From assembly GCF_041080795.1 (NCBI RefSeq), contig NZ_CP129674.1, positions 1,116,001 through 1,180,000 on the forward strand: a stretch of 64,000 nucleotides of DNA, given 5' to 3'. Source of the DNA: Bifidobacterium sp. WK041_4_12 (GTDB lineage: Bacteria > Actinomycetota > Actinomycetes > Actinomycetales > Bifidobacteriaceae). Below the pieces are notes generated by a model. The model saw nothing but the letters and a program-made list of their open reading frames with translations, was not told where the DNA came from and searched no databases. The translations under genes were made by a program, and so were the position numbers. This document shows positions 1-8,755 of this stretch, one piece after another. Within the stretch, counting starts at the first letter, position 1. The number at the start of each line of letters is the position of its first letter.

Positions 1-320
1 TCGGTCTCGATGTCGAAGTGCGCCAGAGCGACGACGAGGCCGAGGTGATCCATTGGATCCACGAAGCCGTTGACCATCACCATCCTGTGATACTCAATCC
101 TGCCGCCTTCACCCATTACAGCTATGGCCTGGCCGATGCCGCAGCGCAGCTTCACACGGCGAAGCTTCCTCTGATCGAGGTGCATATCTCCAATCCAGCT
201 TCACGCGAAGCTTTCCGGCGACACTCCGTCATTTCGCCGGTAGCGACTTCAACAATCACCGGTTTGGGCTTTTTCGGCTACAAACTTGCGCTTGAGGCAG
301 TCAGCGAACTCCAGCAATAG
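1..320 (+). CDS. aroQ: 3-dehydroquinate dehydratase, type II (5' end outside window)
   Basis: This is the C-terminal two thirds of a type II dehydroquinase, which converts 3-dehydroquinate to 3-dehydroshikimate in the shikimate pathway. The reading frame is open from base 3, before the first possible start, so the gene begins upstream of the window. Visible family motifs are NPAAFTHYS (substrate-binding loop) and EVHISNP, which carries the conserved Glu and the general-acid His; a conserved REAFR-type segment follows. It ends 56 bp before pyrG on the same strand. The assignment is firm from the motifs; the missing N-terminus would hold the lid loop with the catalytic Tyr and Arg. Confidence 0.93.
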   Translation, partial: GLDVEVRQSDDEAEVIHWIHEAVDHHHPVILNPAAFTHYSYGLADAAAQLHTAKLPLIEVHISNPASREAFRRHSVISPVATSTITGLGFFGYKLALEAVSELQQ

Positions 321-376
321 TCGAAGACGAGTCTCGTAATGCAACGCGTCATTCGGTGATGATAGACTGAAGTTCC

Positions 377-2035
377 ATGGTTAGACAACATGGAACATCA
401 CAGGAACACATCACAAAACATATTTTCGTCACCGGCGGTGTTGTATCTTCTTTAGGCAAGGGACTTACCGCTTCTTCTTTGGGAAGACTACTTCGAAGCC
501 GTGGCATCCACGTGCTTCAGCAGAAGCTCGACCCCTATATCAACGTTGATCCAGGAACGATGAATCCCTTCCAGCACGGTGAAGTCTACGTGACTGAAGA
601 CGGTGCAGAAACGGATCTCGACATTGGACACTACGAGAGATTCCTGGACGTTTTCCTGTCCCAGAAGGCAAATGTCACCACAGGCCAGATTTATCAGAGC
701 GTGCTTCGCAAGGAGCGTGCCGGTGAATATCTTGGCCAATGCGTTCAGGTGATTCCCCACATCACCAATGAGATCAAGAGCAGAATGCGCGCTCAGGCAT
801 CCGATGATGTCGATGTCATCATCACTGAAATAGGTGGAACCGTTGGTGACATTGAATCCCAGCCATTCCTTGAGGCAGCGCGTGAGGTTCGTCGTGACAT
901 CGGCCCGGAGAACTGCATATTCGTGCACGTTTCCCTGGTGCCGTACATCGCTGCGGCACATGAGCTCAAGACAAAGCCAACGCAACATTCCGTCATGATG
1001 CTTCGACAGCTGGGCATCACACCCGATGCGCTGGTGCTTCGTTCGGACAGGCCACTCAACCAGTCCATCAAGGACAAGATTTCGCTGATGTGCGATGTCG
1101 ATGAAGAGGGAGTCGTGAACTGCGTCGATGCGCCCAGCATCTACGACGTTCCGAAGATTCTCTTCTCCGAAGGTCTTGACGCATATGTCGTTCGTGAGCT
1201 TGGACTGCCTTTCCACGATGTGGATTGGAACGAGTGGGAAGACCTGCTCGAACGCGTGCACCATCCACGCAACGAGGTCAATATCGCGATAGTTGGCAAA
1301 TACATCGATCTTCCCGATGCGTATCTCTCCGTCACCGAGGCGATCAAGGCCGGCGGCTTTGCCAACTGGTCAAAGGCCAATGTCAAATGGGTGACCGCTG
1401 ACGTGTGCGAAACCAACGAGGGCGCGCAGGCTGCACTCGGACAGATGGATGGCATCGTGATTCCTGGAGGTTTCGGCATTCGAGGCATCGAAGGCAAGAT
1501 AGGAGCGCTACGCTGGGCCAGAGAGAACAAGATACCTGCCCTGGGACTGTGCCTGGGATTGCAATCGATGGTTATCGAATACTCGCGTCACGTTCTTGGG
1601 CTTGAAGATGCCAACTCGTCTGAATTCGAGCCAGATTGCGAAAATCCCGTCATTGCAACGATGGAAGAGCAGAAGTCAATCGTTGAAGGCAATGGGGATA
1701 TGGGACACACCATGCGACTTGGCTCGTATCCGGCAGTGCTTGAACCGAAGTCCCTTGTCGCGCAGCTCTATGGCACCACGAACGTTACCGAGCGTCATCG
1801 TCACCGTTATGAAGTCAACGTTGCCTATAAGGATCGGCTGAATGAAGCCGGTTTGCATATCTCGGGAACCAGTCCGAACGGCGAACTCACTGAATTCATC
1901 GAGCTGCCGCAGTCCGTCCACCCGTTCTACGTCGGTACTCAAGCCCATCCTGAGTTCAAGTCACGCCCAACCAAGCCCCACCCACTGTTCGCAGGACTTG
2001 TCAAGGCTGCCATCGATCATCGCGAAGCCAAATAA
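377..2035 (+). CDS. pyrG: CTP synthase
   Basis: CTP synthase makes CTP from UTP, ATP and glutamine in the last step of de novo pyrimidine nucleotide synthesis. The 552-residue length is normal. The N-terminal synthetase domain has the P-loop region around VTGGVVSSLGKG (residues 18-29). The C-terminal class I glutaminase domain has the nucleophile C392 in GLCLGLQ and the catalytic His524/Glu526 in HPEF. The ATG at 377 gives a short N-terminal lead of about 13 residues before the conserved HIFVTGG. The sequence TAGACT lies only about 10 bp before the ATG, so a leaderless or near-leaderless transcript is possible, but I see no convincing -35 box. Confidence 0.97.
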   Translation: MVRQHGTSQEHITKHIFVTGGVVSSLGKGLTASSLGRLLRSRGIHVLQQKLDPYINVDPGTMNPFQHGEVYVTEDGAETDLDIGHYERFLDVFLSQKANVTTGQIYQSVLRKERAGEYLGQCVQVIPHITNEIKSRMRAQASDDVDVIITEIGGTVGDIESQPFLEAAREVRRDIGPENCIFVHVSLVPYIAAAHELKTKPTQHSVMMLRQLGITPDALVLRSDRPLNQSIKDKISLMCDVDEEGVVNCVDAPSIYDVPKILFSEGLDAYVVRELGLPFHDVDWNEWEDLLERVHHPRNEVNIAIVGKYIDLPDAYLSVTEAIKAGGFANWSKANVKWVTADVCETNEGAQAALGQMDGIVIPGGFGIRGIEGKIGALRWARENKIPALGLCLGLQSMVIEYSRHVLGLEDANSSEFEPDCENPVIATMEEQKSIVEGNGDMGHTMRLGSYPAVLEPKSLVAQLYGTTNVTERHRHRYEVNVAYKDRLNEAGLHISGTSPNGELTEFIELPQSVHPFYVGTQAHPEFKSRPTKPHPLFAGLVKAAIDHREAK

Positions 2036-2052
2036 TGAGCCAAAGCTCATCT

Positions 2053-2079
2053 TTCGAAGTGCATTAAGCTAGCTTCGAA
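2053..2079 (+). terminator. weak hairpin after pyrG
   Basis: TTCGAAG and CTTCGAA form a perfect 7-bp stem with a 13-nt loop 17 bp after the pyrG stop. There is no T-run behind it, so a role as an intrinsic terminator is only a guess. Confidence 0.3.
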
Positions 2080-2140
2080 TTCTGGGTCGAGGTTCAGAAA
2101 AAGGCATGTTCTCATTCAAGCGCCAGCAGGTTTTCTAGGA

Positions 2141-2178
2141 TTGACGCATATTCGTGAGCAACATCACGGATATGTCAA
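2141..2178 (+). promoter_or_regulatory. dyad upstream of the suf operon
   Basis: TTGACGCATATTCGTGA (2141-2157) and TCACGGATATGTCAA (2164-2178) pair over about 15 bp with a 2-nt bulge, one wobble and a 6-nt loop. It lies about 110 bp before the sufB start in the only sizeable gap ahead of the operon. It could be an operator for an iron-sulfur or redox regulator, or a leader hairpin. The fold is seen directly; the role is inferred. Confidence 0.35.
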
Positions 2179-2290
2179 CCCTCGTTTCGCTCTTTACGAA
2201 GCATGAAGACTTGTCTGGCGCTTCGTGGCACGCTTGGTTATTGTCGGAACTTGTATACGAAATGAGCGAACATTGAGAGGAGGGACATCA

Positions 2291-3880
2291 ATGGCCGATG
2301 ACACTGTGACAGAGAATGCCGCAACTGATAAGAGGGCAGCTGACACAACAGCTGCTGGCAAAGCTGGAGGCAATGCAGCAGCGGGAGCATCCGCGAATGC
2401 TGCGCAGTCATCTCAAGATGTTGAGATGAGCCAGTATGTGGCCGACCGTGAGCGGGTCAACGAAGAGAAAATCAAGAAGGATGACGACATCATCTCTCAG
2501 TTCGGTGACTACGAATATGGCTGGCATGACAAGGATTCCTTTGGCGAAAGCGCCAAGAAGGGCATCAGCGAGCAGGTGGTCCGCGATATCTCTGCTGACA
2601 AGCATGAGCCTGACTGGATGCTGCAATATCGCCTGCGTGGGTACAAGGCCTTCCTTGAGAAGCCGATGCCCAACTGGGGCGTGGATTTAAGCGGATTCAA
2701 AGCTCAGGACTTCAAATATTACGTGAAGCCGTTGAAGGAGCAGGCGAAGCGGTGGGAGGATCTTCCCGACAGCATTCGCAACACCTATGACCGCCTTGGC
2801 ATTCCAGAGGCTGAGAAGAAGCGTCTGGTTTCAGGCGTTGCCGCCCAGTATGAATCAGAGGTCATCTACAATTCCATTCGAGACGATCTGAAGGAACAGG
2901 GCGTTATCTTCGTCGATACTGATACCGCAGTTCGTGATTACCCAGATCTGGTCAAGAAATATTTCGCAACCGTCGTTTCTCCTGAAGACAATAAGTTTGC
3001 AGCGCTCAATACTGCCGCCTGGTCGGGCGGATCCTTCGTATACGTGCCGAAGGGCGTGCATGTAGACATACCGTTGCAGGCCTACTTCCGTATCAACACG
3101 CCGAACATGGGACAGTTCGAACGTACCTTGATCATTGCCGACGAAGGCTCATACGTGCATTACGTTGAAGGATGCACGGCACCAATCTACTCAACGGATT
3201 CGCTGCATGCCGCAATCGTGGAGATCGTCGTCGAGCCTCATGCTCGCGTACGCTACACCACGGTTCAGAACTGGTCCAACAACGTCTACAACCTGGTCAC
3301 CCAGCGTGCATATGTGCGCGAAGGCGGCACGATGGAATGGGTCGATGGCAACATCGGTTCAAAGGCCACCATGAAATACCCGGCATGCATTCTTGCCGAA
3401 CCGTATGCAAAGGGTGAGACGCTGTCTCTTGGATTCGCAGGCAAGGGTCAGTATCAGGATACCGGTGCGAAGATGATTCATCTTGCGCCGCACACCAGCT
3501 CGACCATCGTCGCCAAGTCAATTTCCCGTTCTGGTGGAAGGTCAGCATATCGAGGTCTCGTGAAGATTCTCAAGGGAGCGGAGGGTTCCAGTTCGTCCGT
3601 GGTCTGCGATGCGTTGCTTGTCGACGACTATTCTCGCTCCGATACCTATCCACATGTCGATGTGCGTGAAGATGACGTTTCAATGGCGCATGAAGCCACG
3701 GTTTCCAAGGTCTCCGAGGATCAGCTCTTCTATCTGATGAGTCGTGGCCTTGAAGAGAAGGAAGCCATGGGCATGATCGTCCGAGGCTTCGTAGAGCCTA
3801 TTTCGCGTCAGCTGCCCATGGAATACGCCTTGGAATTGAACAGACTCGTTGAGCTTCAGATGGAAGGTTCGGTCGGGTGA
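2291..3880 (+). CDS. sufB: Fe-S cluster assembly protein SufB
   Basis: SufB is the cluster-building subunit of the cytosolic SufBCD scaffold. The 529-residue product has a low-complexity Ala/Asp/Thr-rich N-terminus (about 40 residues) and then the SufB core with the right-handed beta-helix region typical of SufB/SufD. The C-terminal stretch HEATVSKVSEDQLFYLMSRG is the conserved family signature. The frame is open further upstream to 2225, but ATG 2291 is preferred because AGAGGAGGG lies at the correct distance before it and the upstream residues look non-coding. The stop overlaps the sufD start by one base (TGATG), so the two are translationally coupled. Confidence 0.95.
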   Translation: MADDTVTENAATDKRAADTTAAGKAGGNAAAGASANAAQSSQDVEMSQYVADRERVNEEKIKKDDDIISQFGDYEYGWHDKDSFGESAKKGISEQVVRDISADKHEPDWMLQYRLRGYKAFLEKPMPNWGVDLSGFKAQDFKYYVKPLKEQAKRWEDLPDSIRNTYDRLGIPEAEKKRLVSGVAAQYESEVIYNSIRDDLKEQGVIFVDTDTAVRDYPDLVKKYFATVVSPEDNKFAALNTAAWSGGSFVYVPKGVHVDIPLQAYFRINTPNMGQFERTLIIADEGSYVHYVEGCTAPIYSTDSLHAAIVEIVVEPHARVRYTTVQNWSNNVYNLVTQRAYVREGGTMEWVDGNIGSKATMKYPACILAEPYAKGETLSLGFAGKGQYQDTGAKMIHLAPHTSSTIVAKSISRSGGRSAYRGLVKILKGAEGSSSSVVCDALLVDDYSRSDTYPHVDVREDDVSMAHEATVSKVSEDQLFYLMSRGLEEKEAMGMIVRGFVEPISRQLPMEYALELNRLVELQMEGSVG

Positions 3881-5160
3881 TGAGCGACAACACAGAACAA
3901 ACAGCACAGGATTCACGCACGGTTCCACAGGCTCCCATCGAGGAGAGGGAAGTCAACATTCCTCACCGCGATCCGAACAACCCTTACGCCTTCCCGGCCC
4001 TGATGCCTTCGAGCGCCGACAAGGCCGTTCGATCCTTCTCGCCTGATGCGTTCCAGATTCCTACGCGAGCACAGGATGATTGGCGCTTCACGCCGATTGA
4101 TCGCATAGAGGAGTTCTTCCAGGTTTTTGAACCCAGCGGAAAGACCAAGATCGAAGTCAGTGGCATTGACGGTTCTGAAATCGATCCAAAACTCGTTGAA
4201 GTCAGCGAAATTCCGAAGACGCAGATGCCTAGCGGCTCTGTGCTCAAGCCGAACGACCGTGTGTCAGCGGTTGAATGGGCCAGCCAGAACACCGCTCATG
4301 TCGTGCATGTCAAGGGAGAGAATCCCGTTCCAACCCTCGTGAAGATTATTGGTGGAGGAATGGACTTGGATGCCCTGCATCTCGTCATTGTCGCCGACGA
4401 TCGAACGCATGCCGATATCGTTGTCGAGCACGAGGGACAGGCTCGCATAGCCGAAGGCGTTGAAATCACCACTGGCAAGGATTCGCATGTCAGCACCACC
4501 TTCATTCAGGAGTGGAGTTCTGATTCGAAGCATGTCGGCAATCATCGCATTCATGTGGGTGAGGGAGCCAGCCTTCGTCATTCCATGGTGACACTCGGTG
4601 GAAGCTTCGTCCGCGTTCGCATGGATCAGGAATTCGGCGGCAACAAGGGTGACCTGAATATGCTCGGCATCTATTTCGTCGATCCTGGCGAACATGTCGA
4701 ACATCGCACGATGGTTGTTCACAACTATCCGGAATGCAAGTCGCGTGTGGTCTATAAAGGTGCCCTCGACGGCAAGGGAGCGCATTCGACATGGGTTGGC
4801 AACGCGCTGATTCTGCCATCGGCTCCCGTTACCGACTCCTACGAGCTTAACCGCAATCTGGTGCTTACGCCCGGTGCGATTGCTGATTCTGAGCCAAACC
4901 TTGAGATCGAAAACGGCAACATCATAGGAGCCGGTCACGCAAGCTCCGTCGGTCGTTTCGATGACGAGGAACTCTTCTATCTGGAATCACGAGGCGTTTC
5001 CGAACGAGAGGCACGCAAGCTTGTGGTTCGCGGATTCTTCGGAGAGCTTGTTGAGGAGATTGGAATCACGGCCATCCGTGACCATCTGATGGGAGTCATC
5101 GACCGGCGTCTCTCCCGTGGAGAAGACGAACAAATGCGACATGTGTTGGAGGAAAACTGA
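3880..5160 (+). CDS. sufD: Fe-S cluster assembly protein SufD
   Basis: SufD is the partner of SufB in the SufBC2D scaffold complex and helps iron entry. At 426 residues it is normal in length. The N-terminus is a variable Asn/Pro-rich region containing NPYAFPALMPSS; the C-terminal half is the SufB/SufD beta-helix, with HASSVGRFDDEELFYLESRG as the family signature. A GTG at 3877 is in frame, but ATG 3880 is preferred because it overlaps the sufB stop as TGATG, the usual coupled arrangement. sufC begins one base after the stop. Confidence 0.95.
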   Translation: MSDNTEQTAQDSRTVPQAPIEEREVNIPHRDPNNPYAFPALMPSSADKAVRSFSPDAFQIPTRAQDDWRFTPIDRIEEFFQVFEPSGKTKIEVSGIDGSEIDPKLVEVSEIPKTQMPSGSVLKPNDRVSAVEWASQNTAHVVHVKGENPVPTLVKIIGGGMDLDALHLVIVADDRTHADIVVEHEGQARIAEGVEITTGKDSHVSTTFIQEWSSDSKHVGNHRIHVGEGASLRHSMVTLGGSFVRVRMDQEFGGNKGDLNMLGIYFVDPGEHVEHRTMVVHNYPECKSRVVYKGALDGKGAHSTWVGNALILPSAPVTDSYELNRNLVLTPGAIADSEPNLEIENGNIIGAGHASSVGRFDDEELFYLESRGVSEREARKLVVRGFFGELVEEIGITAIRDHLMGVIDRRLSRGEDEQMRHVLEEN

Positions 5161-5161
5161 T

Positions 5162-5941
5162 ATGGCAACCCTGGAAATCAAAGATCTGTGCGCTTCCGTG
5201 GAAACGAAGGAAGGCAAGAAACAGATTCTGAAAGGTGTGAACCTGACAGTTCACTCCGGTGAAACCCATGCAATCATGGGGCCCAACGGTTCGGGAAAGT
5301 CAACCTTGGCCTATACGCTTGCCGGTCACCCCAAGTATGAGGTCGACTCGGGCGAGGCTTTGCTCGACGGTCAGAACATTCTTAAGATGACGCCCGATGA
5401 ACGAGCCAAGGCCGGTCTCTTCCTTGCCATGCAGTATCCGGTTGAGGTTCCAGGCGTATCCATGACCAACTTCCTGCGTACCGCGAAAACCGAGATCGAT
5501 GGCAAGGCTCCTGCCATCCGTCAGTGGACCAAGGATCTCAGCTCATCCATGAAGCGTCTGCGCATGGATGCCAAATTTGCCCAGCGTTCCGTCAACGAAG
5601 GCTTCTCCGGCGGCGAGAAGAAGCGTGCAGAGGTATTGCAACTTGAATTGCTTAAGCCAAAGTTCGCGATTATGGATGAAACCGATTCAGGCCTCGATGT
5701 CGACGCTCTGCGAATCGTCTCCGAAGGTGTGAATCGCGCCAAGGAGAATACCAATCTTGGCATTCTCATGGTCACCCACTACACCCGAATTCTGCGCTAT
5801 ATCAAACCTGATATCGTGCACGTTTTCTCTGATGGACACTTCGTCAAAACAGGTGGCCCGGAACTGGCGGATGAGCTTGAAGAGACGGGTTACGACCGTT
5901 ATCTTCCCCAGGGAGCCGACTCAGAATCGGCTCTGGCCTAG
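5162..5941 (+). CDS. sufC: Fe-S cluster assembly ATPase SufC
   Basis: SufC is the ABC-type ATPase that powers the SufBCD scaffold. The 259-residue product carries Walker A GPNGSGKST (residues 40-48), the SufC-specific signature SGGEKKRAE and the Walker B segment FAIMDETDSGLD, in which SufC has DETDSGLD where transporters have DEPT. There is no membrane partner, as expected for a cytosolic SufC. GGAGG at 5147-5151 sets the start at ATG 5162. A longer frame from 5117 overlaps sufD and adds unrelated residues, so it was rejected. Confidence 0.96.
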   Translation: MATLEIKDLCASVETKEGKKQILKGVNLTVHSGETHAIMGPNGSGKSTLAYTLAGHPKYEVDSGEALLDGQNILKMTPDERAKAGLFLAMQYPVEVPGVSMTNFLRTAKTEIDGKAPAIRQWTKDLSSSMKRLRMDAKFAQRSVNEGFSGGEKKRAEVLQLELLKPKFAIMDETDSGLDVDALRIVSEGVNRAKENTNLGILMVTHYTRILRYIKPDIVHVFSDGHFVKTGGPELADELEETGYDRYLPQGADSESALA

Positions 5942-6004
5942 TTTCGCAAAGGTAAAGCTCCTCGAAGCATGTGCAAATGTCAATGAAGGTAAGGTCCGTG
6001 CAGC

Positions 6005-7279
6005 ATGGTTGATTTCGCCGCTATCCGTAGTCAGTTCCCGATTCTGAATCAGCAGATTCACGGCCATCCATTGGTCTATCTTGACTCTGCAGCCACCGCG
6101 CAGAAGCCTGAATGCGTGATCGATGCAGAAGCTGAGTTCTATCGCACCATCAACGCTGGCGTACATCGAGGAGCACATGAGCTGGCAGCGAGAAGCACGG
6201 TTGCCTTCGAGGATGCGCGTGCCAAGGTGGCGAGACTCGTTGGTGCCGACAGCGAAGAGGGACGCGAAGAAGTGGTGGTGACGGCGGGCGCAACGGCTGC
6301 GTTGAATCTGTTGGCGACCGCTTTCTCCAACGCGTCTCTTGGCCGTGGGGGAGCGGCGGCCAAACGATTCGCACTCAAAGCTGGCGATGAAATCGTCGTC
6401 AGCAAGGCCGATCACCATTCAGTGCTACTGCCATTCCAGGAACTTGCATACCGGACCGGGGCAACCTTGCGCTGGTTCGACCTTGATCCGGAGGGTCGCG
6501 TTCGTGCAGACACGGCAGAAACGGTGATTACTGAACACACCAAGGTCGTAGCCCTCGCACACATTGCGAACGTGACAGGCGCAATCACCGATATTGCGCC
6601 GATTGTAAAGCGTGCGCATGAGGTCGGTGCCGTGATGATTCTTGACGCATGCCAATCCGTGCCCCACATTCCCGTGGACTTTCATGCCCTTGACGTTGAT
6701 TTCGCAGCCTGGAGTGCCCATAAGATGTATGGTCCGACCGGCGTTGGGTTCCTCTATGGCAAGCGTGAACTGCTTGAGGCATTGCCGCCAGCAAGTTTTG
6801 GCGGCTCAATGGTTGATCTGGCGTATCTCGATAAGCCTGCTGAATACAGTATGCCCCCTGCGCGATTCGAGGCGGGCACTCAGCCCGTTGCCCAGGTAGT
6901 TGCTGCAGGTACTGCGGCGGATTGGCTCAGGTCGCTGGGCATGGAACATGTTGCCGAACATGAGCGTTCCATCACTCAGGAACTGTTGAAAATCGGTGAT
7001 ATAGAAGGCGTAAGAATCCTCGGTCCAACAGATGGCGATCAGAGAATCGGAACGGTGGCATTCGACGTCGCGGGCGTTCATCCGCACGATGTCGGCCAAT
7101 TCATCGATGCTCAGGGCATCGCAATACGCGTTGGCCATCATTGCGCTCAACCCGTGCACCGTCACTTTGGTCTCTTCGCTTCGAACAGAGCATCCACAGG
7201 CGTGTACAACACCGCAAACGAGGCTCGGCTACTGGTTGAGGCGGTCAAGAAGGTTCGTCCTTTCTTTCAGGCTCAATAA
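6005..7279 (+). CDS. sufS: cysteine desulfurase SufS
   Basis: SufS is a PLP enzyme that takes sulfur from L-cysteine as a persulfide and hands it to SufU. The 424-residue protein has the class V aminotransferase fold. The PLP lysine is K240 in SAHKMYGPTG, and the persulfide cysteine is C380 in RVGHHCAQP, inside the short loop typical of group II (SufS-type) enzymes. The gap of 63 bp after sufC and the same strand support one operon. The gene fits the usual actinobacterial order sufB-D-C-S-U-T. Confidence 0.96.
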   Translation: MVDFAAIRSQFPILNQQIHGHPLVYLDSAATAQKPECVIDAEAEFYRTINAGVHRGAHELAARSTVAFEDARAKVARLVGADSEEGREEVVVTAGATAALNLLATAFSNASLGRGGAAAKRFALKAGDEIVVSKADHHSVLLPFQELAYRTGATLRWFDLDPEGRVRADTAETVITEHTKVVALAHIANVTGAITDIAPIVKRAHEVGAVMILDACQSVPHIPVDFHALDVDFAAWSAHKMYGPTGVGFLYGKRELLEALPPASFGGSMVDLAYLDKPAEYSMPPARFEAGTQPVAQVVAAGTAADWLRSLGMEHVAEHERSITQELLKIGDIEGVRILGPTDGDQRIGTVAFDVAGVHPHDVGQFIDAQGIAIRVGHHCAQPVHRHFGLFASNRASTGVYNTANEARLLVEAVKKVRPFFQAQ

Positions 7280-7376
7280 TGCAGTCGCTCGACCGTGAGC
7301 TCCCCGCGATTGCAACGTTCGATTTCGATACCAGAGAAAATAGAAACCAGAGAGGTAAGCAGGTAGGCTAAGCACC

Positions 7377-8057
7377 ATGGTGATGGATATGAGTGACGAC
7401 GATCTTCAACAGATGTATCAGGAGGTCATCCTTGACGCTGCAAGGGCCCCACATGGCAGGGAGCATTTCTTAGAAGGTGCCACAATTCAGGCTGCGCGTG
7501 CTGACATTACCAATGGCATTGACAGTGACAGTGGCAAGGATGGTGATAGCGAATCGCATCAGATATCCGGAGATGCGTCGATGCTCGCTGAGCATGAGGC
7601 CTGTCTTGCCGCGCAATCGCATCAGTTCAATCCAACCTGCGGTGATGAAGTCACCGTTCATGTCGAAGTGTCGGAGCAAGAACCTCACAGGCTGGAACGG
7701 GTGGTCTGGGATGGTCAGGGTTGTTCGATTTCCCAGGCGAGCCTCTCGATTATGGTAGATCTCGTCGAACATCAGACCGTGGAGACGGCAATGAAACTGA
7801 GCGATGATTTTCATGTCTTGATGGAATCTCGCGGGGCAGGCATAGCCGATGAATCCGTCGAGGAGAAGCTCGGTGATGCCATAGTTTTTCAGGGTGTTTC
7901 GCGCTATCCCATGCGCATCAAATGTGCGCTGCTTGGTTGGGCTGGGTTGAAGGCTTCGATAGCCCAGGCATTGGCCAGCATGGGCGGATCCGAAGCTCAG
8001 GGCACCGATTCCCCTGCTTTGCTACGGCAACCAGCGTTCTCACAGGCAAAGGAGTGA
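7377..8057 (+). CDS. sufU: Fe-S assembly sulfur-transfer protein SufU, with insertion
   Basis: SufU is the zinc protein that accepts persulfide sulfur from SufS. The product is 226 residues, clearly longer than the usual 145-160. The zinc ligands are present: C88 and D90 in NPTCGDE, C116 in GQGCS and C183 in RIKCALLG, with normal spacing between them. The extra length lies between the N-terminal helix (QQMYQEVILDAARAPHG) and C88, as about 45 mostly acidic and Ser/Gly residues (for example DSDSGKDGDSES). ATG 7389 is an alternative start. It is followed one base later by the SufT-like gene. Confidence 0.92.
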   Translation: MVMDMSDDDLQQMYQEVILDAARAPHGREHFLEGATIQAARADITNGIDSDSGKDGDSESHQISGDASMLAEHEACLAAQSHQFNPTCGDEVTVHVEVSEQEPHRLERVVWDGQGCSISQASLSIMVDLVEHQTVETAMKLSDDFHVLMESRGAGIADESVEEKLGDAIVFQGVSRYPMRIKCALLGWAGLKASIAQALASMGGSEAQGTDSPALLRQPAFSQAKE

Positions 8058-8058
8058 G

Positions 8059-8610
8059 ATGACAGATCAGTCACAGTTGGTCCCTCCCGCAGATTCTATT
8101 TTCGATGCGGTGGAGGAAGCCGTTGGTAGCAAAGAGACGGCTCAACAGGTTCTCGCTCATCCTGAACGGGCAGCATTGCTGAACAAGGCGAGCATGGATG
8201 ACGCTGATGGTTCATCCACTGCGGAGCAAGATGAACGCGAGGAACATGACATTCCCTTGGTTGCGACGAATGACATTGGTCTCTCTACAGCCAAGGACAT
8301 TCAGGAAGCGCTGCATCAGGTGATCGATCCCGAACTGGGCATCGATGTGATAGATCTGGGACTCGTTTACAAGATTGAAATTGACGAACAGCAACGTGCG
8401 ATCATCACGATGACCCTTACGACGCCCGCATGCCCGCTGACCGATCTGCTCGAAGACGAGTGCGCCAGTATGCTGGCTGGGTTGGTGGAAGAGTTTAGAA
8501 TCGACTGGACCTGGACCCCAAGGTGGACGATGGAGATGATCACACCAGACGGAAGAGACCAGTTGGCTGCAATCGGCTTCAATTTCAACGCTCCTATGCC
8601 CAACACATAG
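8059..8610 (+). CDS. SufT-like MIP18/DUF59 protein
   Basis: This belongs to the MIP18 (DUF59) family, whose members help insert or transfer Fe-S clusters. The family domain occupies about residues 75-183, with DPELGIDVIDLGLVY and the Cys-containing TMTLTTPACPL, the likely cluster-contact cysteine. The first 75 residues are an extra acidic, probably disordered extension containing DEREEHD. The start ATG 8059 follows AAAGGAG and comes one base after the sufU stop. It is the last gene of the suf operon. The exact step it serves is inferred from the family. Confidence 0.9.
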   Translation: MTDQSQLVPPADSIFDAVEEAVGSKETAQQVLAHPERAALLNKASMDDADGSSTAEQDEREEHDIPLVATNDIGLSTAKDIQEALHQVIDPELGIDVIDLGLVYKIEIDEQQRAIITMTLTTPACPLTDLLEDECASMLAGLVEEFRIDWTWTPRWTMEMITPDGRDQLAAIGFNFNAPMPNT

Positions 8611-8622
8611 TCGCCGTTTGCT

Positions 8623-8719
8623 CATTGTGAACTCGTTCAAGTATACAGGCCAGTTTTGCACCGATTTCGGGTCCAAATTGGCTCATTTGCGGTTCATGTA
8701 CTTGAACGAGTTCACAATG
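8623..8719. repeat. long two-stem inverted repeat between convergent genes
   Basis: Perfect 21-bp arms (8623-8643 and 8699-8719; core GTGAACTCGTTCAAG) enclose 55 nt. Inside, GCCAGTTT (8649-8656) pairs with AAATTGGC (8675-8682) as a second stem with one wobble. It sits exactly between the convergent suf operon and glgC, so a bidirectional terminator or RNA end-protecting structure is likely. There is no T-run. Confidence 0.7.
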
Positions 8720-8755
8720 AATGGAAATGTTGCCAGTGAAGCGGGGTCAGCGGGG

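Noticed and set aside
488..1264. A 258-codon frame antisense to pyrG
   Set aside because: It is a shadow of pyrG with no recognisable family or start signal.
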